From Serripes groenlandicus (lineage: Eukaryota; Mollusca; Bivalvia; Cardiida; Cardiidae): DNA of 64,000 nt. The notes beneath the pieces are model-generated. The model was given only the letters and a program-made list of their open reading frames with translations, searched no databases and was not told the DNA's origin. Below, one piece after another: positions 23,103 through 33,349 of this stretch; positions within the stretch are counted from its first letter, which is position 1; each line of letters opens with the position of its first letter. A program made the translations under genes and the position numbers. Where the stretch lies: positions 35,455,955-35,519,954 of the forward strand of contig JASEVX010000011.1 of NCBI GenBank assembly GCA_031761405.1. The letters are read 5' to 3'.

Positions 23103-23332
23103 TTAACCCTTTCCCTCATATAGACGCTTTCTGACGCCTCTGCAGCAGACAGCTTTTTGAAGACATAGTGACAAAAGACGAAATTGCTCAAAACGAGCAA
23201 TTTCTCCTTTTGCCACAATGTTTTCCACTTTTAGTCAAAGGTTATCCATTCAATTCTAGAGATTTTCTTCTTTTTGACAATATATGATCAAAGTCGTCTG
23301 CTGCAGAATTGTCGTATGAGGGAAAGGATTAA
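23103..23332 (-). mobile_element. Family A TTAA MITE
   Basis: TTAACCCTTTCCCTCATATA to GTATGAGGGAAAGGATTAA; reverse copy, GCTC/GAGC hairpin. Confidence 0.87.
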
Positions 23333-23379
23333 ATTTGTAGAGATTCTTGAAGTTCCCACACCTGATCACTACATATTTG

Positions 23380-23609
23380 TTAACCCTTTCCCTCATATGG
23401 CAATTCTGCAGCAGACGACTTTGAACATATTTTGTCAAAAAAAAGAAAATCCCTATAATTGAATGGATAACCTATGACAAAAAGTGGAAAACATTGTGGC
23501 AAAAGGAGAAATTGCACGTTTTGTGCAATTTCTTCTTTTGTCACTATGTTTTCAAAAAGCCGTCTGCTGCAGAGGCGTCAGAAAGCGTCTATATGAGGGA
23601 AAGGGTTAA
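23380..23609 (+). mobile_element. Family A TTAA MITE
   Basis: Intact TTAA borders; forward; GCAC/GTGC hairpin. Only 47 bp from the previous copy and in opposite orientation. Confidence 0.88.
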
Positions 23610-23626
23610 TGTGGGGGAAGAATATA

Positions 23627-24578
23627 GGGAGAATAATTATTTCTACTCTAAATAGAGGAATATCATGACTGTTCTTTATTTCGGATAAAATATTTGTTTA
23701 CAATGTCTAAAATGCATCATCACTTGGCAAAAGTTAACTTTTAAAATCCCAAGTTTGAAATGTTATAATTATGACTGACAATCAATTTTACCACAATAGA
23801 ACAGTGAATCATTTATGACAAATTTGACGAGGAACATGCAAATGATTAAAAAGAAATTAGGTCTGATTTCGAAAGTCAGGATCAATTGACTTTATCAAGT
23901 CAAATTGATATATATTAGTAATTAACCTTTTCCCAATTGCAAACACATTTTGAAAACAATGTGGTGAAAGGAAAAATTGCTCATAGTGAGCACATTCTCC
24001 TTTTGCCACAATGTTTTCGAAAATTAATTCCAAAAATGTCAAGTACTTTCATAAACAAAGATTTTCCATATAGTATTGTCTAAATGTCATCTGTTGCATT
24101 TTTATTTGTATTTCAATTTAAATACTCTTTTCCACAGGTGTTTTAAATTTGTTTTGTTTTCTAAATATTTGATGTTATGCATTATAATGACATAAATAAA
24201 AAACAATTGAAATCAGACCAGAAGTCTAACCTGGTTTCCCTCTTACAGACACATTTTGAGTTTTGGCGGATCTTCATCAGAAAACTTTTGAACCTCATTG
24301 TGATAAAAGAATAAATTGCATGCTCATAATGAGCAACTCAATTCTCTCTTTGCCACAATGTTTACAACTCTATTCAATAATATTAAATAATTAAACTTTC
24401 GTTTATAGGTCAAATTACGGTCAAATAATCCGTTGCCATGCTGATCGGGAGCCAAATAGTCCCTAAATAATAGTCGGTGTATTTAGTTCATTAGAATGCA
24501 TTGGATATATATATGACATTGAGTTTAAATTCATTGTCATTATGTATAGGATACACTGGAAATGTTTGATTTGATCAT
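23627..24578. other. Non-coding intron with MITE traces
   Basis: A' remnants at about 23925-24100 (AATTGCTCATAGTGAGCA) and 24228-24400 (GAGCAACTCAATTCTC). No exon seen. Confidence 0.4.
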
Positions 24579-24887
24579 TATACCCCCTTCGAAGAAGAGG
24601 GGGTATATAGGAGTCACTGTGTTGGGCAGTCTGTCTGTCACAGTCTGTCTGTCGGTCGGTCGGCCGGAAGCCATATTTTGTCCGGCCTATTTCTTACAAA
24701 CCACTGGGTGGAATTCAATACAATTGTACATGAAACTTCTATACCAAAAGGAGATGTGCATATCCTAAAGGGGTTACAATTGCATGATATTTCACAGAGT
24801 TATGGTCCTTTTACTAATTAAGTTATGGTGTAGGTCAAGGTGCTGTTTAGGGGGTATTTATCATCTTCAGTGATAGTTAATTCTAGT
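24579..24887 (+). mobile_element. Helentron-like non-autonomous element, short
   Basis: 5' TATACCCCC; (GTCT/GTCG)n microsatellite at about 24630-24662; inverted GGGGGTATTT at 24850-24859; a small hairpin TATCA...TGATA; and a CTAGT end. 5' subterminal repeat, GTCY microsatellite, inverted 3' subterminal repeat, hairpin and CTAGT is the architecture of HINE/DINE-1 elements. No target duplication, as expected. Confidence 0.6.
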
Positions 24888-25002
24888 TTTTAGTATTTTG
24901 ACCTTGTTTGAAAGTGAGAGTAGAGTACCGTATGTGAAAAATCAGTTTCATCCAAGCCTAATTATGTTCAAAATGACGGTTACCATCTTCGCCGGGAGAA
25001 TT

Positions 25003-25132
25003 CTTTCTTGCATAATTCATGGAGTACTCGGGTGTTGTGAAGCCAGGAAACACATGGGTAGGTGAACTGGTCGTCGTGATATGACCGTTCTTAAAACAGT
25101 ATTTAACCCAAATCAATCGATCAATCCGTCGG
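25003..25132 (+). mobile_element. SINE 3' half
   Basis: AGGTGAACTGGTCGTCGTGA, TATTTAACCCAAATCAATCG. Confidence 0.65.
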
Positions 25133-25646
25133 ACGGTGTACAAGCATGTAATTCATCATAATTTTTCAGGATTTCAGACCAGGTCAGGACTGGTAAGGGA
25201 GCGGCATTTGAGACAAACCATCCCAGCTTCAATCCCCGGCTGCGAGAAGCTGAAGGCATATTTTTGGACTGGTACTGGTTAGTACTCCAGGGCGAATGAA
25301 ATAGTCATACCGTATTGAAATATTGAAAGTGTAAAACTAAAAAAAGCAAAATAAATCCAGAAATGTTACATTTTGTTTTTTAAATAAGACCTATAGATAA
25401 AAGGGGAATCTATCTTTGGTCTTTTCCTTATGATAACCTCCTAATAACCCTGTCTTGTCCTATGATGTGGGTTCTTTTATAAACAAAATGTTACAGATTC
25501 AAATCAGGAAATTAGCATATACATGTATATTATAATACAATACACATTTTATCTAAAGTTTTGAAAGAAATCTCTCTTTTGTGGGACATAATACTTATAT
25601 AACTTATATAATTATATTATTTTGTTCACATAGAATTATTACTGTG

Positions 25647-25874
25647 TTAATCCTTTCCCACATAAAACAAATCAGCAGCAGACAACTTTGGAAACATTTA
25701 GGCAAAATTATGGAAAATCTCTATAAGGGAAAGATTAATTATTGAAATGATTTGGAAACATTCTGGCAAAAGGAGAAATTGCTCAATATGATCAATTTTA
25801 CTTATTGCCACAATATTTTCAGAAGTTGTCTGCTGCAGAGGCAACAAATAAGTCTATATGTGAGAAAGGGTTAA
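25647..25874 (+). mobile_element. A' TTAA MITE
   Basis: TTAATCCTTTCCCACATA to TATGTGAGAAAGGGTTAA; hairpin AATTGCTCAATATGATCAAT. Confidence 0.75.
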
Positions 25875-26600
25875 ATCTGTTTTTTGGATTCAATCAGAAT
25901 TAAGTCAAATCTCAAGAGTGAGGTCCAGGATTAAGGCAGATTATCACAAAAATCTGTTACGTCCGAAAAACTCACTCCAAGTCAGAATGACCTATTGTAT
26001 ACCCTATCCGTGAATGAGTTACGATATTGTAGTGATTAACGAAAGATTATGCATCGAAAGAGACAAGATTTGAAATCCGCCGGTGGTCACTTGTAACTGA
26101 CCTCTTTTATTGAATTAAGTAAGTCTTTGAAAGACACCGGGATTGACCGAATCGGACAATAGAATTGACAACTTAATATATAAATCTTAAAATCCCTCTC
26201 ATAATAGCTGTGTCACATTAAAAAGGGGTTCATAGATTGCCTCAGGCTTTTGAGAAAGTTCTCAGGTATTAATTATAACACCATAAAATTGTATTACATT
26301 ATTACATATTCATCTGAGTAAGTCAAAAAGACTTTCAGTATACAATTTGTTTTCCAGAACAATAGGTTCCATTTAATTGCAAAGCATATTAATTGTCATA
26401 TGTTACGACATTTATGATACAATTGAGGCAGATTTTGGACATAAATAGATATAATTTGTTCTTATTATAGTAGATGCAAATAAGCAGTATTTTGAAATTG
26501 TTTGTTATTAATCTGAAAATGTATATCATGCATTACAAATGTTTATTAGCATGTACATGTTATTGTGTTTCAAGGGCTTTTATAGAAGAATTAAGTATCA
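25875..26600. other. Non-coding intron
   Basis: Nothing recognised. Confidence 0.35.
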
Positions 26601-26604
26601 ATAC

Positions 26605-26812
26605 TTTTTTCAGAGGACTAGATAAGGAGGTCTGTATACTATAAAGGTCTTCCTTTCATGATATCTTTGTTATATAGCATTCATTAAAACCTATGTTGTG
26701 GGTTACTCAAAAGAATCATCCCACAGAGTACCCACAGCATAGGTTTTGGAAGTCAAATAAGGGTTTAAGAGCAAGAAAAACGCTCCTTATCTAGAGCTCT
26801 GCTTTTTGCCAA
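26605..26812. mobile_element. Family D palindromic element
   Basis: Outer ACTAGATAAGGAGG and CTCCTTATCTAGAG are inverted; inner hairpin at 26691-26742 with arms CCTATGTTGTGGGT and ACCCACAGCATAGG. AT-rich spacers. Confidence 0.55.
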
Positions 26813-26819
26813 ATGACTT

Positions 26820-27885
26820 TTAAACGCCTTTCCTGATACAGATGATAAATTTCTAGAATATCTTAATTTGGTTTTTTATTGCTCTTAGTTTGGAAGAGTC
26901 TAACAATTAGTTATATTTCAGGTAATTTGTTTTAGGTCTGTATTTTACATGACTTAAATTCATATCTTTTTCAAAAAGATAATCTGTTACTGAATGACAA
27001 CCCTTGTCTTAAAGTGACTCTGTTTCCCTTTAATATATATACTATCTTTACAATGGCTTTAAAATGTTATCAATAATTAATAACAAAAAAAATAATCTTG
27101 CGCTCAGCTACAAAAAAAATCAGATAATTATTAAATTTTGATTATCCAATTATCATTAAACTAAAAGGTTTGATTATAGTAGAGTAAATTTTGATTAAGC
27201 AACATAGAAGACTTTGGCTATCATTTCAATTATATAGTATTTTAAAAAGTAATGCAGTAATGTGTATGCGACAAAAGTGACTTTGTATTCAGTTGAACAA
27301 TAATTCACCATGAAGAAAACACTAATCTCTTGGATTATAATCTAGTAGATCCATTATCCGATATATCATCTACATAATGTATGAGCCGCGTCAGGTGATT
27401 TAGGGTTTTGTTGTCTGGGTATAGACAATGAAGACTCAAGCGTATAGGCTTCACTGACCTTCAACTTGTTATATAAGCCTATCAATGGACAAAGGTAAGA
27501 ATTGGCTTTTTGAATAGTGTAGTTTTGATTATCCTGCACATCTGCTCTGTCGAATCAGAATCTACATAGTACATTCAAAAAAAGATTCCAACAAACTTGA
27601 GTTAGTAATATATGAACATCTTTTCACAAAAGCCAACTAGTACCTTTTCACATGAACAGCAGACATGTGATATTTTCAACAGGCTAATATAGTACTTGAT
27701 GCAACTTTTGACAAAGATCGTATGCGTTTAGCCATACTTATGTCTATAGTTTTACTTCAATGTACTTTGAAATGAACTCAAACTTGAGAGACGATAAATG
27801 GCCAGACAGGGCTTGTATCAATCTAATTTAGACCAGGCCTTAATTTTGCTGCAGTATCTAAGCAATGGCTTGTAAAGATCTGATG
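26820..27885. other. Non-coding intron
   Basis: Nothing recognised; AT-rich. Confidence 0.35.
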
Positions 27886-27888
27886 CCT

Positions 27889-28040
27889 GCCTTTTGTCCC
27901 CTACAAAATTGTTAGGTATCACCAAGGGAGATAACCATATAAATAATTGAGATAGAGAAGCTGTGCCTTTTGTCCCCTACAAAATTGTTAGGTATCACCA
28001 AGGGAGATAAACCATATAAATAATTGAGATAGAGAAGCTG
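27889..28040. repeat. Tandem duplication, about 75 bp x 2
   Basis: GCCTTTTGTCCCCTACAAAA...GAGATAGAGAAGCTGTG occurs twice in a row with one or two differences, so the duplication is recent. Confidence 0.9.
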
Positions 28041-28260
28041 TGAAAGCGGAGGATAGGTTGTATTGGTCAATTTAATTGGTCTCAGAAAAGGAGAACCTTC
28101 TCATGAATATTTAAATGGAAAGGGTCAATTTGAGATGACCTTTTATTCAGTGTCATCAGATCTCTTATATGCATGCGCACAGAGATGTATTTTGGTCTGA
28201 TTCTAATGAGCTGCATAACAGGCTAATAGTCGGGTCTTGTTGTAACTGTGTTCAGTGTAG

Positions 28261-28493
28261 TTAACCCTTTCCCTCATACGACAATTCTGCAGCAGACGAC
28301 TTTGAATATATTTTGTCAAAAAATAGATAATCTCTATATTTGAATGGATATATAACCTATGACTATAAGTGGAAAACATTGTGGCAAAAGGAGAAATTGC
28401 TTGTTTTGAGTAATTTCTTCTTTTGTCACTATGTTTCCAAAAAGCTGTCTGCTGCAGAGGCGTCAGAAAGCGTCTATATGAGGGAAAGGGTTA
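28261..28493 (+). mobile_element. Family A TTAA MITE
   Basis: TTAACCCTTTCCCTCATACG; right border TTAT instead of TTAA. Hairpin arms have mismatches (GCTTG...GAGTAA). Confidence 0.84.
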
Positions 28494-28829
28494 TACCATT
28501 TTCGCTTACAGCATCTTTTTGACGCATCTGCAGAGTGCTACTTGGAAAACATTGCTACAAAATGATAATTTGCTCATATTTAGCAATGTATCATTTTGCA
28601 ACAATATTTTCAACTCCTTTGAAATCTTTTCAATCACAATACTTTTAATTATAGAGATTTTTAAATATTTTTGACTAAATGTTTCCCAATATGTCAGCTG
28701 CAGATTTGATGTATGTGGAAGTAAGGGTTATCGGGAGCATGTTTCAAGAGCCTATAAGCCTCTCCTGTCCAATAATATTTTTTAAGAGCAATAGAAGTTA
28801 CTTTAGACAAAAAACTAAAATGTGAAACC

Positions 28830-29058
28830 TTAACCCTTTCCCTCATATAGACGCTTTTTGACGCCTCTGCAGCAGACGGCTTTTTGAAAACATAGTGGCA
28901 AAAGAAGAAATTGCACAAAACGTGCAATTTCTCCTTTTGCCACAATGTTTTCCACTTTTTGTCATTGGTTATCCATTCAACTATGGAGATTTCTATGTTT
29001 TGACAAAATAAGTTCAAAGTCGTCTGCTGCAGAATTGTCGTATGATGGAAAGGGTTAA
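28830..29058 (-). mobile_element. Family A TTAA MITE
   Basis: Reverse copy, TTAA both sides, GCAC/GTGC hairpin. Confidence 0.88.
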
Positions 29059-29114
29059 CAGGGATATATATACAACATGACACAGTACCTTTTCATCTAA
29101 ATGTCTTACTAATA

Positions 29115-29329
29115 TTAACCCTTTTCCACATGAAGATACATTTTGTATCGAGGAAAGACTGTGGATAAATGAGAAATAACTCAATCTTTTCTCCTTGTCC
29201 TCACAATGTCTTCAATTCCTTTTCGATAATTATTATTACTCCTGTGAAAGTTATTTTCAATTATTTCATCTAGATTATCTTCAAAGCCATCTGCTGCAGA
29301 GATTTTGTATACATGTGGGAAAGGGTTAA
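29115..29329 (-). mobile_element. A' TTAA MITE
   Basis: TTAACCCTTTTCCACATG to CATGTGGGAAAGGGTTAA; the hairpin is degraded. Confidence 0.72.
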
Positions 29330-29518
29330 GGACAGAAAACTAGAATAGTCGCCCCATTTGTTTCACGCCCTGCAGTGTCACTTCATGTGAAACCGTAACA
29401 AGGACAGGTACCTTTTTACCTGATCTGTTGGATATCATAAATTCAATAAATCACACAAGATTAAGTTGATTTAAATTCATCCCACTAAGTCTTAAGTACA
29501 GTGAGTTCATCTTAAATT

Positions 29519-29702
29519 CTTCAATTTATTTATTTATTTATTTATTGGGGTTTTACGCCGCTTTCAACAATATTTCAGTTATATCATGGCGACAGTTCAC
29601 TTATTCTTGATCCCTGGGTAAACAAACCAGTACTAGGCTAGAAAGTGCCTTGCCCATTAGGGCACTCCACCATGACCGTAGTGCCGCAACTGGGGATCGT
29701 TA
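29519..29702 (-). mobile_element. SINE with (TTAT)n end
   Basis: (TTAT)n, GGGGTTTTACGCCGCTTTCA, CAGTTATATCATGGCGACAG and body TAGAAAGTGCCTTGCCC, ending near the tRNA-like part. Confidence 0.75.
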
Positions 29703-29831
29703 AATTCTTCAAATATTATTTTCATTCCAGTCTAAAGTAAAATGAATTCATCTTAATTGCTTAAAAATGTTTCGTAAAACGTCTTGTTTGAAATTAGCGG
29801 AATTTACAATAACAATTAAGAGCAAAAAACT

Positions 29832-30057
29832 GTCTAGGTGGTAAATTATGGTAGAGCATCTGTTTCAGGTGTGGGAGGTCCCAGGTTTAATTCCTAGCCA
29901 GATAATGCCAAAGACTTTAAAAATGTTACATGTAGTAATGGTTTTCCTACATAGGCGCTCAGGCTCAGGATTCACTCTGTCATGGGTTTAACATAACTTG
30001 CCCAGGAAATGCAGTGAAATAACTGAATTTTATTTAAAAGCAAAGCAAAGCAGTATT
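29832..30057 (+). mobile_element. SINE with tRNA-like head
   Basis: TAGGTGGTAAATTATGGTAG, B-box-like CAGGTTTAATTCC, and CCAAAGACTTTAAAAATG shared with the element at 9225; A-rich end. Confidence 0.65.
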
Positions 30058-30191
30058 CAAACAAGTTAAAAGAATTTCACAAAAAAAAAAAAGCAATATT
30101 TTTCAATTATGTGAAATCCTCTTTATCATTATGTCTGTACCATATGACATTTAATGGTCTATAGATGGTATTTAGTTGAACTGATCTTTTG

Positions 30192-30355
30192 AAGAATTAT
30201 TGGAAATGGAGACCTTTCTCATACTGTTAATTAATAATTCTCTAAATTCTGTTTCAGAGAAAAAGATATTTCCAAAAAAGTATAATATTTATAAATTGAA
30301 ATAAAGTTGAACCTTAGTAATTGGTGAGGAAATGAGACGTTGCTTAATTGTTTAA
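30192..30355. repeat. Duplicated flank, left copy
   Basis: About 160 bp from GAATTATTGGAAATGGAG to GCTTAATTGTTTAA. Its partner is 30588-30744, on the other side of a family A MITE. Confidence 0.85.
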
Positions 30356-30588
30356 CCCTTTCCCTCATACGACAATTCTGCACCAGACGACTTTGAACAT
30401 GTTTTGTCGAAATATAGAAAATCTCTATAATTGAATGCCTTATATATAACCTATGACTAAAAGTGGAAAACATCGTGACAAAAGGAGAAATTGCATGTTT
30501 TGTGCAATTTGTTCTTTTGTTACTATGTTTTCAAAAAGCCGTCTGCTGCAGAGGCGTCAGAAAGCGTCTATATGAGGGAAAGGGTTAA
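30352..30588 (+). mobile_element. Family A TTAA MITE between duplicated flanks
   Basis: TTAACCCTTTCCCTCATACG to TATGAGGGAAAGGGTTAA; forward; hairpin GCATGTTTTGTGC. Confidence 0.87.
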
Positions 30589-30744
30589 AGAATTATTGGA
30601 AAAGGAGAGCTTTCTCATACTGTTAATTAATAATTCTTTAAATTCTGTTTCAGAGAAAAAGATCTTGTCCAAAAATCAGAGTATATAAATTGAAATAGAA
30701 TTGAACCTATTAGTGAGGATATGAGACAATGCTTAATTGTTTAA
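30588..30744. repeat. Duplicated flank, right copy
   Basis: Matches 30192-30355 with scattered differences and a small deletion; ends at the same GCTTAATTGTTTAA. Confidence 0.85.
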
Positions 30745-30963
30745 CCCATTACTCCACATGATATTGAAAATGTCTACTTTACAATCAACAGAATGATGAA
30801 CAAGTTGAAAAATCTGGAAAACTGGAAGTTACTTTTTGAAAATATAGCAGTTTAAGACAAAATTGCTTGTTTTGAGCAATTTCACCTTTTATAATTGCTG
30901 TGTTTTCCAAAGTCGTCTGCAAAAGCAGACGTCAAATGTCATCAGTGTGAAGTAATGGGTAAA
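30741..30963. mobile_element. TTAA MITE, TTAACCCATTAC subfamily
   Basis: TTAACCCATTACTCCACATG to GTGAAGTAATGGGTAAA, with hairpin AATTGCTTGTTTTGAGCAAT and the short repeat GTCTGC...GCAGAC. Different termini from families A and A'. Confidence 0.75.
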
Positions 30964-31720
30964 GCAATATCTCCTCTTTCAAAAGTCGGCTGGATCTTGT
31001 TATAAGTAAATGTCCAGTATCCATATATAAGAAAAGGATAAAATATTTAAATGTCTCGACACAATAGAAATTGATGTATCGAAATTTTGTCCTTGTTTAT
31101 AGCGGGTGTCAGTATTTTGTTTTATTTGATTCTTTACAAATAGAATGGTCATGATAAAGCGCTGGTTTATCTGTCTATAATATTTATGACAGTTTATCTC
31201 TCCTTTTCTCATCACATTAAGTCTTCAGTGCAACTTTAGGGGAAAAAATCTATCCCTTTTTTCAGAGCGCCAGACAAAAGTCTTTTTTGTTAATACTTAT
31301 TTGACCCCTGAGCCCTATGTTGTGGGTATCCAAAGAAATCCTACAAAATAGTAAGACTGACATGATAAAGCACTAGTATATCAGTCTATAAATAATTATT
31401 TTGTTATCTCTTTTCTCACTACATCAAAATTTTATGTTGGTTCATTATGACTTTATTTAAAAAAAAAATACATTTTGTACCCTGTGTTACCTGCCTTATT
31501 GTCAGGGAGAAACTCAGTGATCATTTTGTCTGTTGTCTGTATGTTACACTTTTTAACTTAATGACATAATGGTGTTACGGGATTGGAGTATATAGGTACA
31601 CAAATACCACTTCTACAGCCTTGCTGTGGTAGCCGACATTTTTAGCGACATTGGTAGAGTGGTTGGCTTTTTCATGAATTTAAGCAACGAACATCGCGGT
31701 TAGTGCCTGGATTGGTGAAC

Positions 31721-31845
31721 TCCAAGCAATTTCTCCTTTAGCCACAATGTTTTCAACTCTTTTTAGTAATAAAACCCTTACTTATGAAGTTTTTCATATT
31801 TTCGAGTCGTCTGCTGCAGATTTGTTATATGTTGGAAAGGGTTAA
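31721..31845. mobile_element. A' right half
   Basis: AAGCAATTTCTCCTTTAGCC to TATGTTGGAAAGGGTTAA. Confidence 0.6.
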
Positions 31846-31890
31846 CAATCATTATCAACAATTTTAACCATCATGTGAGCCTTGAAATCA

Positions 31891-32325
31891 TGGCTGACCA
31901 TGGTTTACAATTGCATTTTATTGGCATCAGCATGACCATGGTTTACAATTGCATTTTATTGGCATCAGCATGACCATGGTTTATGATTGCATTTTATTGG
32001 CATCAGCATGACCATGGTTTATGATTGCATTTTATTGGCATCAGCATGACCATGGTTTATGATTGCATTTTATTGGCATCAGCATGACCATGGTTTACCA
32101 TTGCATTTTATTGGCATCAGCATGACCATGGTTTATGATTGCATTTTATTGGCATCAGCATGACCATGGTTTATGATTGCATTTTATTGGCATCAGCATG
32201 ACCATGGTTTATGATTGCATGTTATTGGCATCAGCATGACCATGGTTTACCATTGCAATTTCATTGGCATCTGCATGACCATGGTTTACCATTGCAATTT
32301 CATTGGCATCTGCATGACCATGATT
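31891..32325. repeat. 38 bp minisatellite, about 11 units
   Basis: Unit CATGACCATGGTTTATGATT + GCATTTTATTGGCATCAG; a few variant positions. Flanks contain single unit-like pieces (CATGGCTGACCATGG). Confidence 0.93.
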
Positions 32326-32520
32326 GAAACATTGTGGACATGGTTGACCATTGTTGACCTTGATCAAATATCATGTGTTGTTATTGTTTCATAACATGTG
32401 TTGAAAAAACAATTATTGTTGTTTCCAGATTTTACGACTTGTCCAATATTTTTTGCCACAGCTCTTAATTTTTAAGTAAATAGTGAAATAATTCCTTCAT
32501 TTCCAAGCATTTACTTTAAT

Positions 32521-33291
32521 TATGCCCCTTTTGAAGAAGAGGGGTATATTGCTTTGCACATGTCGGTCGGTCGGTATGTCTGTCAGTTAGTCGGTAGACC
32601 AAAGCTTGTCCGAGTGATAACTCAACAATGCCTGGACCTATGGTCCTCAAACTTGAATTGGAGGTCTGGGATGACCAGTAGACGAACCCTTTTGATTTTG
32701 AGGTTATCAGGTCAAAGGTCAAGATCACAGTGACCTTGAACGCGAAAAGCTTGTCCAAGTGATAAATCGACATTGCCTGCATCCATGGCCCTCAAACTTG
32801 ACATGGAGGCTGGGGGTGACCAGTAGATGACCCCTAGTGATTTTAAGGTGATTGGGTCAAAGGTCAAGGTCACACCGACCTTGAATGCGAAATGTTGTCC
32901 GAGTGATAACTCAACATTGCATGCACCCATGACCCTAAAACTTAACATGGAGGCTGGGGGTGACCAGTAGATGACCCCTATTGTGAGGTCATCATGTGAA
33001 AGGTCAATGCCTGGAGCTTTAGTCCTCAAACTTGACGACTTGGGGGTTGGGCCTGACCAGTAGATGACTCCTTTTGATTTTGAGGTCATCGGGTCAAAGG
33101 TCAAGGTCACAGTGACCTTGAATGCAAAAAGCTTGTCAAAGTGATAACTCTACATTGCCTGCACCCATGGAGCCAAGGGTGACTAATATATGACCTCTAT
33201 TGATTTTGAGGTCATCTGGTCAAAATTCATCAAAATATTCCTGACAACATGGCGCTCAGGGGGGGCATAATGTTTGACAAACATCTCTTGT
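32521..33291 (+). mobile_element. Helentron-like element with nuclear-receptor-motif array
   Basis: 5' TATGCCCC (32521-32528); GTCGGTCGGTCGG microsatellite near 32563; about 4.5 tandem units of roughly 140 bp; inverted GGGGCATA (33262-33269); hairpin ATGTTT-GAC-AAACAT; end CTTGT. It sits between two T residues without target duplication. Each unit contains GGTCAAAGGTCAAGGTCA-type strings. Probably a HINE (non-autonomous Helentron). Confidence 0.65.
33104..33118. promoter_or_regulatory. Perfect palindromic ERE-type sequence
   Basis: AGGTCA-CAG-TGACCT, the consensus estrogen response element, inside the tandem array; a DR1 GGGTCA-A-AGGTCA is just upstream. Imperfect versions lie in the other units (about 32728 and 32862). 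Sequence is plain; binding is not shown. Confidence 0.4.
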
Positions 33292-33317
33292 TTTAGATAG
33301 TGAAATCATAGTAGTTT

Positions 33318-33347
33318 TTGTGGCGATTGGTTTGACAATCGCCACAA
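33318..33347. repeat. Perfect 12 bp stem hairpin
   Basis: TTGTGGCGATTG and CAATCGCCACAA separated by six bases. It is GC-richer than its surroundings and is not part of a recognised MITE. Confidence 0.6.
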
Positions 33348-33349
33348 TG

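Larger units (their letters stand above)
22965..23626 (-). mobile_element. A' TTAA MITE carrying two family A insertions
   Basis: Pieces at 22965-23102 (GAAATTGCTCATATTAGCAA hairpin), 23333-23379 (TTTGTAGAGATT) and 23610-23626 (TGTGGGGGAAG) read as one older element interrupted twice. The middle piece is diverged, so the assignment is tentative. Confidence 0.5.

Noticed and set aside
28694..29083. 129-codon minus-strand frame, and many frames reading KEKLLVLSNFFFCHYVFKKPSAAEASESV
   Set aside because: All fall in family A MITEs; the shared peptide merely reflects the repeated non-coding element.
32712..33110. 132-codon minus-strand frame with repeated VIYWSPPASM
   Set aside because: It is a by-product of the 140 bp tandem units in the Helentron-like element.
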